A DNA stretch of 64,000 nucleotides from Methylobacterium gregans (GTDB lineage Bacteria; Pseudomonadota; Alphaproteobacteria; Rhizobiales; Beijerinckiaceae): the NCBI RefSeq assembly GCF_022179245.1, contig NZ_BPQM01000002.1, positions 1 through 64,000 of the forward strand. Reading direction: 5' to 3'. The notes under the pieces are model-generated. The model made no database searches. It worked only from the letters and a program-made list of their open reading frames with translations, and was not told the origin of the DNA. Shown piece after piece: positions 54,039-62,541 of the stretch (position 1 is its first letter; each line of letters opens with the position of its first letter). The position numbers and the translations under genes were made by a program.

Positions 54039-54631
54039 TTCGGCGCCACATCCCCGCGGATCCCCCTCCCCCCTCTGCGGGGGAGGGTACCCTGCGAAGC
54101 AGGGGGGGAGAGGGGACCCCAGCTTCCGGCACGAGCGCCGACCGTGATGCAGGGCAGCCCGCCAAGCCCACCCCGCACCTGCGCGCCTTCGCCCGTGAGC
54201 AGCGCCAGCTTCGCACCAAGGCCGAGGACGCGTTCTGGCAGCAGGTGCGCGGCGGACGCTTCCGCGGGCTGAAGTTCCGGCGGCAGGTTCCGCTTCCGCC
54301 CTACATCGCCGATTTCCTCTGCGCCTCCGCCCGCCTGATCGTCGAACTCGACGGAGCGCCACATGGAGCGGCCGAGCGCCGCGACCGCGATGCCGCGCGC
54401 GATGCTTGGCTCCGCGCCCAGGATTTTGAGATCCTGCGCTTCCCGAACGATCTCGTGCTCGGCAATCTCAGTCTCGTCCTCGATGCGGTCGGGGCGGCCG
54501 TTGCGGCGCGGCAGGGTCGCGATCTGTCCGGCAGCGTCGCTCCCCTCTCCCGACCCGGCCTGACGGCCGGCCCACCCTCCCCCGCAGAGGGGGGAGGGAA
54601 GGCGCGCGGCGCGGGGAGCTCCCTCCCGTGA
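54035..54631 (+). CDS. DUF559 nuclease-like protein inside an inverted-repeat element
   Basis: A 198-residue frame. The central part (about residues 50-155) is a DUF559 domain, related to Vsr/PD-(D/E)xK nucleases: [40 protein letters not shown] and [11 protein letters not shown], with the likely metal ligands Asp in ADFLC and Glu-x-Asp in VELDG. Both ends are encoded by the element's terminal repeats and are low-complexity ([24 protein letters not shown]). GTG at 54035 is the only in-frame start before the domain; it overlaps the mdtB stop, and the stop overlaps the mdtC start (both GTGA). So it is read as part of the pump operon. Function is unknown; a transposition- or repair-linked nuclease is a guess. 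Confidence 0.75.
   Translation: MIRRHIPADPPPPSAGEGTLRSRGGEGTPASGTSADRDAGQPAKPTPHLRAFAREQRQLRTKAEDAFWQQVRGGRFRGLKFRRQVPLPPYIADFLCASARLIVELDGAPHGAAERRDRDAARDAWLRAQDFEILRFPNDLVLGNLSLVLDAVGAAVAARQGRDLSGSVAPLSRPGLTAGPPSPAEGGGKARGAGSSLP
54062..54599. mobile_element. 538-bp terminal-inverted-repeat element carrying DUF559 (full-length relative of copies A and B)
   Basis: The left end 54062-54088 and the right end 54574-54599 are inverted copies of the same hairpin sequence as repeats A and B (CCCTCCCCCCTCTGCGGG type). The left inner arm has CCCTGCGAAGCAGGG and GGGAGAGGGGAC; the right has GCGTCGCTCCCCTCTCCCG and a GGCCGGCCGTCAGGCCGG hairpin. Between them sits a DUF559 frame. The left inner sequence (CAGCTTCCGG ... 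TGATGCAGGGCAG) recurs in copies A and B, so those look like internal deletions of such a unit. There is no transposase and no visible target duplication. Confidence 0.7.
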
Positions 54632-57600
54632 ACATCTCCGAGCCCTTCATCCGGCGCCCGGTGGCCACCACGCTGCTCACCATCGGCGTGCTGCTCGCCG
54701 GCATCTTCGCCTTCCTGAAGCTGCCGGTGGCGCCGCTGCCGCAGGTGGATTTCCCCGTCATCCTCGTCCAGGCGCAGATGGCGGGCGCCTCCCCCGAGAC
54801 CATGGCCACCACGGTCGCCGCGCCGCTCGAGCGCCGGCTCGGCGCCATCGCCGACGTCAACGAGATGACGTCCACGAGCTCCCTCGGCACGGTGCGCATC
54901 GTCCTGCTGTTCGGCCTCAACCGCGACATCGACGGGGCCGCCCGCGACGTGCAGGCGGCGATCAACGCCGCGCGCGCCGACCTGCCCACGGCCCTTCGCA
55001 CTAACCCGACCTACCGCAAGTTCAACCCCGCCGAATCGCCGATCATCATTCTCGGCATGACCTCGGACACGCTGACGCCGGGCCAGCTCTACGATTCCGC
55101 CGCGACGGTCGTGCAGCAGAAGCTCTCGCAGCTGCCGGGCGTCGGCAACGTCGATATCGGCGGCTCCTCGCTCCCGGCCGTGCGCGTCGAGCTCGATCCG
55201 ACCGCTTTGTTCAACTACGGCATCGGCCTGGAGGGCATCCGGGCGGCGCTGGCGTCGGCGAACGCCAACTCGCCGAAGGGCGACATCGACGTCGGGGACC
55301 GCCGCTACCAGCTCTACGCCAACGACCAGGGCCGCAAGGCCGAGGATTACCGCGACATCGTGGTGGCCTACCGCAACGGGGCGGCGGTGCGCCTCACCGA
55401 TGTCGGCAAGATCCGGGACGGGGTCGAGGACCGGCGCAATCTCGGCCTCGTCAACGGCCGACAGGGCGTGATCCTGTTCGTCTACAAGCAGCCGGGCTCG
55501 AACGTCGTCGAGACGATCAACGGCGTGAAGGAGGCCCTGCCGCAGATCGCGGCGGCGCTGCCCGGGGGCATCGAGATCAAGCTCACGGGCGACCGCAGCG
55601 CCACCATCCGGGCGACGCTCGCGGCCACCGAGGAGACCCTGCTGATCGCCGTCGCCCTGGTGATCCTGGTGGTCTACGCCTTCCTGCGCTCGGCCCGCGC
55701 AACGCTGATCCCGGCGGTCGCGGTGCCGATCTCGATCGTCGGCACCTTCTCGGCGATGTACCTGCTGGGCTTCTCGCTCAACATCCTGTCGCTGATGGCG
55801 CTCATCATCGGCACCGGCTTCGTGGTGGACGACGCCATCGTCGTCCTGGAGAACATCCAGCGCCACATCGAGATGGGCAAGTCCCGCGTCGAGGCGGCGC
55901 TCGCGGGCGCGCGCGAGGTCGGCTTCACGGTGGTCTCGATGAGCCTGTCGCTCGTCGCCGTGTTCCTGCCGATCCTGCTGATGGGCGGCCTCGTCGGGCG
56001 CATCTTCCTCGAATTCTCGCTCACCCTGTCGCTCGCGATCCTGATCTCGCTGGTGCTCTCGCTCACCACCACGCCGATGATGTGCGCCCGGCTGCTCCGG
56101 CCCGAGCGGCACGCGGCACGCCCGAACATCGTGCTGCGGGCGCTGGAGGGCGGCTTCGAGGCGATGCTGCGGGCCTACGCGCGCAGCCTCGAGGTGGCCC
56201 TGCGCCATCCCCGCCTCGTGCTGCTCTCGCTGCTGGCGACGGTGGGCCTCAACGTCTACCTCTACGTCATCGTGCCGAAGGGCTTCTTCCCCGAGCAGGA
56301 TACGGGGCAGATGATGGGCGGCATCCAGGCCGACCAGCGCATCTCGTTCCAGTCCATGGAGAAGAAGATGCGCGAGGCCGCGGCAATCGTGCAGGCGGAC
56401 CCGGCGGTGGACAGCGTCGTCGCCTTCACGGGCGGGCGCGGCACGAACTCGGCCAACGCCTTCATCGGCCTGAAGCCCCGCGCCGAGCGCGACCCGATCG
56501 CGACCGTGATGAACCGGCTGCGCCCGAAGCTCGCGCGCGTGGCGGGCGCCAGGCTCTACGTCTTCCCGCGCCAGGACCTGCAGATGGGCGGGCGCCAGAG
56601 CTTCGCCCAGTACCAGTACAGCCTCCAGGGGGACACGGCCGAGGAGCTCTACGCGGCGGCCCCCAAGCTCGTCGCGATGCTGCAGAAGGACCCGACCTTC
56701 TCCGACGTCACCTCCGACCAGCAGGAGGGCGGCCTGGAGAGCCGTATCGTCATCGACCGGGCCACGGCCTTCCGGTACGGCATCACGCCCGACAAGATCG
56801 ACAACACCCTCTACGACGCCTTCGGCCAGCGGCAGGTCTCGACGATCTACAACCCGCTGAACCAGTACCACGTCGTGATGGAGATCGACCCGCGCTACCT
56901 GGAGACGCCGCAGAGCCTGAAGCAGATTTTCGTCTCGACCTCGGGCGGCAAGGCGCGGGGCTCGGCCACCACCAACGCGGTCGCCGGCACGGTGGCGGCG
57001 GGCGGGACCGCCAACGTCAACGCGACGACCACCGGCGCCGCGACGACGACCGACACCGCCTCGGCCATCGCGGCCGATTCCGCCCGCAACGCGGCGGCCA
57101 ACGCCATCGCGGCCTCGAAGGGCGGCGCCTCCTCGGCCGCGCCCGTCTCCTCCGCCAAGGAGACCATGATCCCGCTCTCGGCGTTTGCCCGCTTCGAGAC
57201 CGGCAACGCCCCCGTGCAGGTAAGCCACCAGGGCCTGTTCGTGGCGACCACGATCTCGTTCAACCTGGCGCCGGGCAAGAGCCTGTCGGACGCGACCGCG
57301 GCGATCGAGCGGGCGATGGCGGAGCTGCGCCTGCCGGCCACCATCCACGGCTCGTACTCGGGCGCGGCCAAGAACTACCAGTCCTCGGCCTCGCGCCAGC
57401 CGTTGCTGATCCTGGCCGCGATCCTGGCCGTCTACGCGGTGCTGGGCATCCTGTACGAGAGTTTCGTGCACCCGCTCACCATCCTCTCGACGCTGCCCTC
57501 GGCCGGCATCGGCGCGGTGCTGGCGCTCCTCGTCACCGGCACCGAGTTCTCGATCGTGGCGCTCATCGCGGTGTTCCTGCTCATCGGCATCGTGAAGAAG

Positions 57601-57942
57601 AACGCGATCATGATGGTCGACTTCGCCCTCGACGCCGAGCGCACCCGCGGGCTCGCGCCCGCGGAGGCGATCACCGAGGCCTGCCTCTTGCGCTTCCGCC
57701 CGATCATGATGACAACCTTGGCCGCACTCCTCGGGGCGGCGCCGCTGATCGTCGGCGGCGGCGAGGGCGCGGAGCTGCGCCAGCCCCTCGGCATCGCCAT
57801 CGTGGGCGGCCTGATCGTGAGCCAGATCCTGACCCTCTACACCACCCCCGTCGTCTACCTCGCCCTCGACCGGCTCCGGCACCGGGTGAACGCCCGGCGC
57901 CGCCGGCGGGGCGGACCCGCGGTGCTGCAGGCGGGGGAGTGA
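54628..57942 (+). CDS. mdtC: RND efflux pump permease, MdtC type, with a long Ala/Thr-rich insertion
   Basis: An 1104-residue RND pump, about 75 residues longer than usual. Family blocks are [55 protein letters not shown] and [18 protein letters not shown]. The excess is a low-complexity periplasmic stretch at about residues 772-845, rich in Ala, Thr, Gly and Asn (GTVAAGGTANVNATTTGAAT), inserted in the second large loop just before the conserved KETMIPLSAFARF. The GTG start at 54628 overlaps the DUF559 stop; GGGGAG lies 9 bases upstream. It likely pairs with the MdtB-type subunit. Confidence 0.92.
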   Translation: MNISEPFIRRPVATTLLTIGVLLAGIFAFLKLPVAPLPQVDFPVILVQAQMAGASPETMATTVAAPLERRLGAIADVNEMTSTSSLGTVRIVLLFGLNRDIDGAARDVQAAINAARADLPTALRTNPTYRKFNPAESPIIILGMTSDTLTPGQLYDSAATVVQQKLSQLPGVGNVDIGGSSLPAVRVELDPTALFNYGIGLEGIRAALASANANSPKGDIDVGDRRYQLYANDQGRKAEDYRDIVVAYRNGAAVRLTDVGKIRDGVEDRRNLGLVNGRQGVILFVYKQPGSNVVETINGVKEALPQIAAALPGGIEIKLTGDRSATIRATLAATEETLLIAVALVILVVYAFLRSARATLIPAVAVPISIVGTFSAMYLLGFSLNILSLMALIIGTGFVVDDAIVVLENIQRHIEMGKSRVEAALAGAREVGFTVVSMSLSLVAVFLPILLMGGLVGRIFLEFSLTLSLAILISLVLSLTTTPMMCARLLRPERHAARPNIVLRALEGGFEAMLRAYARSLEVALRHPRLVLLSLLATVGLNVYLYVIVPKGFFPEQDTGQMMGGIQADQRISFQSMEKKMREAAAIVQADPAVDSVVAFTGGRGTNSANAFIGLKPRAERDPIATVMNRLRPKLARVAGARLYVFPRQDLQMGGRQSFAQYQYSLQGDTAEELYAAAPKLVAMLQKDPTFSDVTSDQQEGGLESRIVIDRATAFRYGITPDKIDNTLYDAFGQRQVSTIYNPLNQYHVVMEIDPRYLETPQSLKQIFVSTSGGKARGSATTNAVAGTVAAGGTANVNATTTGAATTTDTASAIAADSARNAAANAIAASKGGASSAAPVSSAKETMIPLSAFARFETGNAPVQVSHQGLFVATTISFNLAPGKSLSDATAAIERAMAELRLPATIHGSYSGAAKNYQSSASRQPLLILAAILAVYAVLGILYESFVHPLTILSTLPSAGIGAVLALLVTGTEFSIVALIAVFLLIGIVKKNAIMMVDFALDAERTRGLAPAEAITEACLLRFRPIMMTTLAALLGAAPLIVGGGEGAELRQPLGIAIVGGLIVSQILTLYTTPVVYLALDRLRHRVNARRRRRGGPAVLQAGE

Positions 57943-57944
57943 GC

Positions 57945-59471
57945 GTGTCGGAGGCTGCGAAGAGGCCTGCGCGCAGCGCGGGCCAGTGGCGATTGCTTGC
58001 GGCGGGCTTCATGCTTCTCGCCCTCACCGGCTGCGTCGTCGGCCCGGACTATTCGCGCCCCTCGGTCGAGACCCCGCTCGCCTTCAAGCAGGGCGGCGCC
58101 CGCGAGGACAGCGTGGCGCAGGTCGCCGCGAAGAAGAACTGGCGCGCCGCCGCCCCCAACGACCACGCCGAGCGCGGCGACTGGTGGCGCGTGTTCAACG
58201 ATCCGGCGCTCGACCGGCTGATCCGGCTCGTGGACGTCGACAACCAGACGCTCCGCCAGTCGGTCGCCGCCTACCGGCAGGCCCGCGCCATCGTCGAGCA
58301 GGCGCGCGCGGCGCTCTACCCGACCGTCGTCGGCGCGCCCTCCATCACCCGCCAGCGCATCGCCGGCACGGAGCGCACCAGCGTCGCGCTGCTCGGCCAG
58401 GCGAGCTGGGAGCTCGACCTGTTCGGCGGCATCCGGCGCAATCTCGAGAGCCAGACGGCTCTGGCCCAGGCCGACGCCGCGCAGCTCGCCCTGACCCGGC
58501 TGGCGATCCAGGCGGAGGTCGCGGCGAACTACTTCTCTCTGCGCTACGCCGACTCGCTGCAGAAGCTGCTCAACGAGAACGTCGAGAACTTCAAGCGCAC
58601 GCTCCAGATCACCGAGAACCAGTACAACGCGGGCGTCGCCGCCCGCTCCGACGTGATCACCGCCCAGACCCAGGTCCAGACCACGCAGGCCTCCGCGGTC
58701 GCGGTCGGCCTCACCCGGGCGACCTTCGAGCACGCCATCGCGACGCTGATCGGGCGCCCGCCCTCCGAGCTCACGCTGCCGGTCAACCTCCTGCCGAACC
58801 GCCCGCCCGCGGTGCCGGTCGGCATCCCGTCCGACCTCTTGGAGCGCCGCCCGGACGTCGCCCAGGCCGAGCGCCTCGTGCAGTCGCAGAGCGAGCAGAT
58901 CGGCGTGGCGGTCGCGGCCTTCTACCCGACCGTGACGCTCTCGGCCTCGGGCGGCATCTCGGGGGCGACCCGCAACGGGCTCCTGTCGGCCACCAACCAG
59001 GTCTGGTCGGTGGCGGCCGCCGGCACCGAGGTGCTGTTCGACGGCGGCGCCCGCTCGGCCGCGCTTCAGGCGACGCGGGCGGGCTACGAGGCGGCCGTCG
59101 CCAACTACCGGCAGGTGGTGCTCGCGGCCTTCGCGGAGGTCGAGAACGGGCTCGCGGGGGTGCGCATCCTCGCCCGCCAGCAGGCGGCGCAGGACGAGGC
59201 CGTCACCTCGGCCCGCCGCGCCGTCGAGATCACGCTGAACGAGTACCGGGCCGGCACCCAGAACTTCACCACGGTCGTGACCGCCCAGAACCTGCAGCTC
59301 ACGAACGAGGTCGCCGCGCTCCAGATCCGGCTCAACCGCTTCACCACGGCGATCACCCTGATCCGCGCGCTCGGCGGCGGCTGGGACGCGCGCGCCCTGC
59401 CGAGCGACGCCGAGCTGAAGGGTGCGCGCCTGCCGATCGACCTCAGCCCGGCGGTGCGGGTCGAGGAGTGA
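57945..59471 (+). CDS. outer-membrane efflux lipoprotein, NodT/TolC family
   Basis: A 508-residue outer-membrane channel. The lipoprotein signal ends LLALTGC (lipobox), followed by VVGPDYSRPSVETPLAF typical of NodT. Two OEP repeats follow with helical barrels (WWRVFNDPALDRLIRLVDVD, then GIPSDLLERRPDVAQAERLV). As a trimer it forms the exit duct for the MdtABC-type pump. The GTG at 57945 has GGGAG 5 bases upstream; another GTG at 57939 overlaps the mdtC stop but its ribosome site is too close. It completes the four-component efflux operon. Confidence 0.92.
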   Translation: MSEAAKRPARSAGQWRLLAAGFMLLALTGCVVGPDYSRPSVETPLAFKQGGAREDSVAQVAAKKNWRAAAPNDHAERGDWWRVFNDPALDRLIRLVDVDNQTLRQSVAAYRQARAIVEQARAALYPTVVGAPSITRQRIAGTERTSVALLGQASWELDLFGGIRRNLESQTALAQADAAQLALTRLAIQAEVAANYFSLRYADSLQKLLNENVENFKRTLQITENQYNAGVAARSDVITAQTQVQTTQASAVAVGLTRATFEHAIATLIGRPPSELTLPVNLLPNRPPAVPVGIPSDLLERRPDVAQAERLVQSQSEQIGVAVAAFYPTVTLSASGGISGATRNGLLSATNQVWSVAAAGTEVLFDGGARSAALQATRAGYEAAVANYRQVVLAAFAEVENGLAGVRILARQQAAQDEAVTSARRAVEITLNEYRAGTQNFTTVVTAQNLQLTNEVAALQIRLNRFTTAITLIRALGGGWDARALPSDAELKGARLPIDLSPAVRVEE

Positions 59472-59493
59472 TCCGCGACCCGCGCGGCGCCCC

Positions 59494-61170
59494 TCAGGCC
59501 GCGCGCACGCTCACCAGGAAGGCCGCGACCTCGTCCTTCAGCTGCTCGGACTGGTGCGCGAGGCCGGCGGCGGCGGCGAGGACCTGATCCGCGGCGAGTC
59601 CGGTCTGCCCGGCCGCCTGGGCGACCCCCGTGATGTGGCCCGAGACCTGCCGCGTGCCGGACGCCGCCTCGGCGACGTTGCGCACGATCGCCTGCGTGGC
59701 CGCGCCCTGCTCCGCGACCGCCGCGGCGATCGCGACGGCCACCGCGCTGATCTCCCCGATCCGGCCCGTGATGCCCCCGATGGCGCCGACCGCCTCGCCG
59801 GTCGCCCCCTGGATGCGCGCGATCTGGGCGGTGATCTGCTCGGTGACGCGCGCGGTCTGGTTGGCGAGTTCCTTCACCTCGGCGGCCACCACCGCGAAGC
59901 CGCGCCCCGCCTCGCCGGCCCGCGCCGCCTCGATCGTGGCGTTGAGCGCCAGCAGGTTGGTCTGGCCCGCGATCTGGGTGATGAGCGCCACCATGTCGCC
60001 GATCTGGGCGGCGGCCCCGTTGAGCGCCTGGACCACCTCGGCGGTCCGCCCGGCCTCGGCGGCCGCGGTCTGGGCGAGGCCCGCCGAGCCCTGGACCTGC
60101 CGGCCGATCTGCTCGACCGAGGCGCCGAGCTGCGCGGCGGCGGCCGCCACGGTGTCGACGTTGGCCGCGGCCTCGCCCGCGGCGCGGTTCATGCGGCCGG
60201 ACTTGTCCGCCGTCTCCTGGGCGTTCGTGCTCATGCCCTCGGCCGTCGCCTGGAGCTGCCCGGCCGAGGCGCCGACGAGGCCGACGATGCCGCCGACCCG
60301 CCGCTCGAAGCTGTCGGCGAGGCCGTTCACCATCGCGCGGCGCTCGGCCGCGGCGCCCGCCTGGGCCGTCTCGGCCTCCATGGCGCGACTGCGCAGGATG
60401 GTGTCCCGGAACACCCGCACGGCGGCGATCATCGCGCCGATCTCGTCGCGCCGGCCCTCGGCCAGCACCACGCCGGTATCGCCCTCGGCGAGCCGCGTGG
60501 TCGCGGCCGTCAGATCGACGATGGGCCGGGACAGGCTGCGGGCGAGCCACCACGCCGTGCCCGAACCGACCAGGACCACGACGCCCGCGAGGCCGAGGAT
60601 CGTCCAGATCTGTCCGCCCGCCGCCGCCTCGGTCGCGCGGATCTGCGCCCGCGCATCCGCGCCCGCCAGGGCGACCGCCTCGTCGAAGTGCTGGCGCAGG
60701 CGCTCGCTGTGCCGGGCCATCCGCTCGAGCGTCGGCACCTCCCGGGCCGGGCTCAGGCCGAGCAGCACCTCGGCGTCGGCGCGCCACTGCCGCGCCTCCG
60801 CGTCCGCCGCCTGCGCCACGGCGCCCATCCGCTCGGACAGGGCCGCGGCGCGCAGCTCGCCCAAGAGCCCGCCGAGGGCGTCGGCGGCCGTCCGGAACTC
60901 GGCGGTGACGGGTGCCATGTCGAGCAGGTCCGTCATCGCGGTCACCCGGGCCACCACCGCGTCGGCGCGGCGGAAGCGGTCGCGGGCGGCCTGGCTCGCC
61001 TCGTTCGCCGCCACCGTGCGCTCGGCGAGCGCCGAGAGGTCCGCGGAGACCTTCAGGCCCACGAGGCCGGTGATCGCCGCCATCAATCCCGCCAGCAGCA
61101 GAAAGCCGAGGAGCGGCAGCAGGATCTGGTACCGGATCGACAGGGATCCGTTCGCGGGAAATCTCGGCAT
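59494..61170 (-). CDS. methyl-accepting chemotaxis protein
   Basis: A 558-residue receptor. One helix at about residues 15-38 ([20 protein letters not shown]), a ~150-residue helical periplasmic sensor, a second helix ([20 protein letters not shown]), a HAMP domain ([20 protein letters not shown]), and a signalling domain whose tip is [20 protein letters not shown]. No C-terminal CheR-binding pentapeptide is present. The ligand is unknown. It converges with the NodT gene and lies 72 bases from the di-haem gene start-side. It is a lone receptor without local che genes. Confidence 0.9.
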   Translation of the reverse strand: MPRFPANGSLSIRYQILLPLLGFLLLAGLMAAITGLVGLKVSADLSALAERTVAANEASQAARDRFRRADAVVARVTAMTDLLDMAPVTAEFRTAADALGGLLGELRAAALSERMGAVAQAADAEARQWRADAEVLLGLSPAREVPTLERMARHSERLRQHFDEAVALAGADARAQIRATEAAAGGQIWTILGLAGVVVLVGSGTAWWLARSLSRPIVDLTAATTRLAEGDTGVVLAEGRRDEIGAMIAAVRVFRDTILRSRAMEAETAQAGAAAERRAMVNGLADSFERRVGGIVGLVGASAGQLQATAEGMSTNAQETADKSGRMNRAAGEAAANVDTVAAAAAQLGASVEQIGRQVQGSAGLAQTAAAEAGRTAEVVQALNGAAAQIGDMVALITQIAGQTNLLALNATIEAARAGEAGRGFAVVAAEVKELANQTARVTEQITAQIARIQGATGEAVGAIGGITGRIGEISAVAVAIAAAVAEQGAATQAIVRNVAEAASGTRQVSGHITGVAQAAGQTGLAADQVLAAAAGLAHQSEQLKDEVAAFLVSVRAA

Positions 61171-61242
61171 GGCGGACCTCGCTCCGCCGGCCCCAGAGCC
61201 GTGCGGTCGGACGGGAGGAAGAGGCTTCAGTTCGGCAAATTT

Positions 61243-62256
61243 TCAGTTCGGCAGGTTCGGCAGCGCGGTGCGGGTCTGCTCGGCCGTGAGCGAGCGCAGG
61301 AAGGCCAGCAGGTCGGCCCGCTCCTCGCCGGTCAGACTGATCGGCTTCATCAGCGGCGATTTCGAGGGGCGCGCCAGGCCGCCGGTCTCGTAGAACGCGA
61401 CGATCGCCTCGAGGTCGGGGAACTGGCCGGCATGGCCGAAGGGCGCGCGGTAGGTCAGGTTGCGCAGGCCCGGCGTCTTGAAGGCGTGCTTGGCCAGGGG
61501 ATTGTCGGGCTCGAAGGCGGCGCGGCCGATGTCGCGGGTCGGGATGCCGAGATCGTGGAACTTGTTGTCGGTGAAGTTCCAGCCGCTGTGGCAGCTGGCG
61601 CAGGCCGCCTTGCCGGTGAACAGCGCGAAGCCGCGCTGCGCGGCCGGGGAGATCGCCGTCGCGTCCCCCTCGATCCAGCGGTCGAAGGGGGCCCAGCCCG
61701 AGACGATCGTGCGCTCGTAGGTGGCGATCGCCGTCAGGATGTTGGCCTGCGTGACGCCGTCCCGCGGGAACAGCCGGCCGAACCAGGCGGCGTATTCGGG
61801 CGTGGCCTTGAGGCGGGCGACGATCTCGGGGAACTTGCCGTCCATCTCGGCATCGGCGGTGATCGGCCCCGCCGCCTGCGTCTCGAGGTCGGGGGCGCGG
61901 CCGTCCCAGAACAGCACCGGCGTCCAGGCCGCGTTGAGCACGGTCGGCGCCTTGCGCGGCAGCGGCTTGTTGGTCGCCCCGATCGCGCCGGGCACCGGCA
62001 CCTCGAAGCCGAAGGAGGGGTTGTGGCAGCTCGCGCAGCTGAGGTTCTGCTTGCCGCTCAGGCGGGGGTCGAAGAACAGCATCTTGCCGAGCGTCGCCAT
62101 CTGGGGCGCGTAGGGCGCCGACTCGGGGAACGGGATCGCGCTCGGGCGCCTGTACGGCTCCTTGAGCGTGTCCGAGATCTGAGCCTCCGCCCGCGCCGTC
62201 CCGAGGCAGACGAGCAGGGCGCAGCAGGAAGACAATAGAGCGCGGCGAAACCACAT
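61243..62256 (-). CDS. di-haem cytochrome c peroxidase / MauG-like protein, copy 2
   Basis: A 337-residue exported protein with a Cys-containing signal (ALLSSCCALLVCLGTARAEA) and two haem sites, both CASCH. The distal block reads FGHAGQFPDLEAIVAFY, so the usual FMHDG or FFHDG is altered to FGHAG and the aligned Met position is Tyr, as in MauG. It resembles copy 1 at 30.7 kb along its whole length. It is probably a MauG/MbnH-type oxidase that acts on an unidentified protein or peptide. The 285-bp upstream region is AT-rich and contains its promoter. Confidence 0.85.
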   Translation of the reverse strand: MWFRRALLSSCCALLVCLGTARAEAQISDTLKEPYRRPSAIPFPESAPYAPQMATLGKMLFFDPRLSGKQNLSCASCHNPSFGFEVPVPGAIGATNKPLPRKAPTVLNAAWTPVLFWDGRAPDLETQAAGPITADAEMDGKFPEIVARLKATPEYAAWFGRLFPRDGVTQANILTAIATYERTIVSGWAPFDRWIEGDATAISPAAQRGFALFTGKAACASCHSGWNFTDNKFHDLGIPTRDIGRAAFEPDNPLAKHAFKTPGLRNLTYRAPFGHAGQFPDLEAIVAFYETGGLARPSKSPLMKPISLTGEERADLLAFLRSLTAEQTRTALPNLPN

Positions 62257-62541
62257 TTTCTTGACCCCCGTATAGGGACATCACTTACTTTTGATTGATT
62301 GAGCAATGATTAAACCCGTTATATCGCATAAATTGTTCTGCATCATATCCCGCAACTTTCGATAGAGATTGGGCGAGGGCCACGCGCAGCACCCGGGGGC
62401 GGGCAGGCGTCCTGACGGGAAGGGTCCCTGACCCGGCCAGGCGCGCGTATCGGCGACCCGGAACACCCGCACCCCCACCTTGTTGACGGTGCAGTTTTGC
62501 AGTGCGGTCCCCTGCCCGGCCGCGCGTGCGGGAGCCCGACC
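62257..62541. other. AT-rich divergent promoter region
   Basis: This lies between the di-haem gene and zwf. The stretch 62280-62345 is the most AT-rich in the window (TTTTGATTGATTGAGCAATG and GTTATATCGCATAAATTG), as expected for promoters or binding by MucR- or nucleoid-type proteins. TTGATTGATTGAGCAAT contains a short direct repeat. No ORF is supported. Confidence 0.45.

Noticed and set aside
54062..54599. Ordinary insertion sequence
   Set aside because: No transposase frame, no DDE motif and no clear target duplication; only DUF559 is encoded, so it is not a standard IS.
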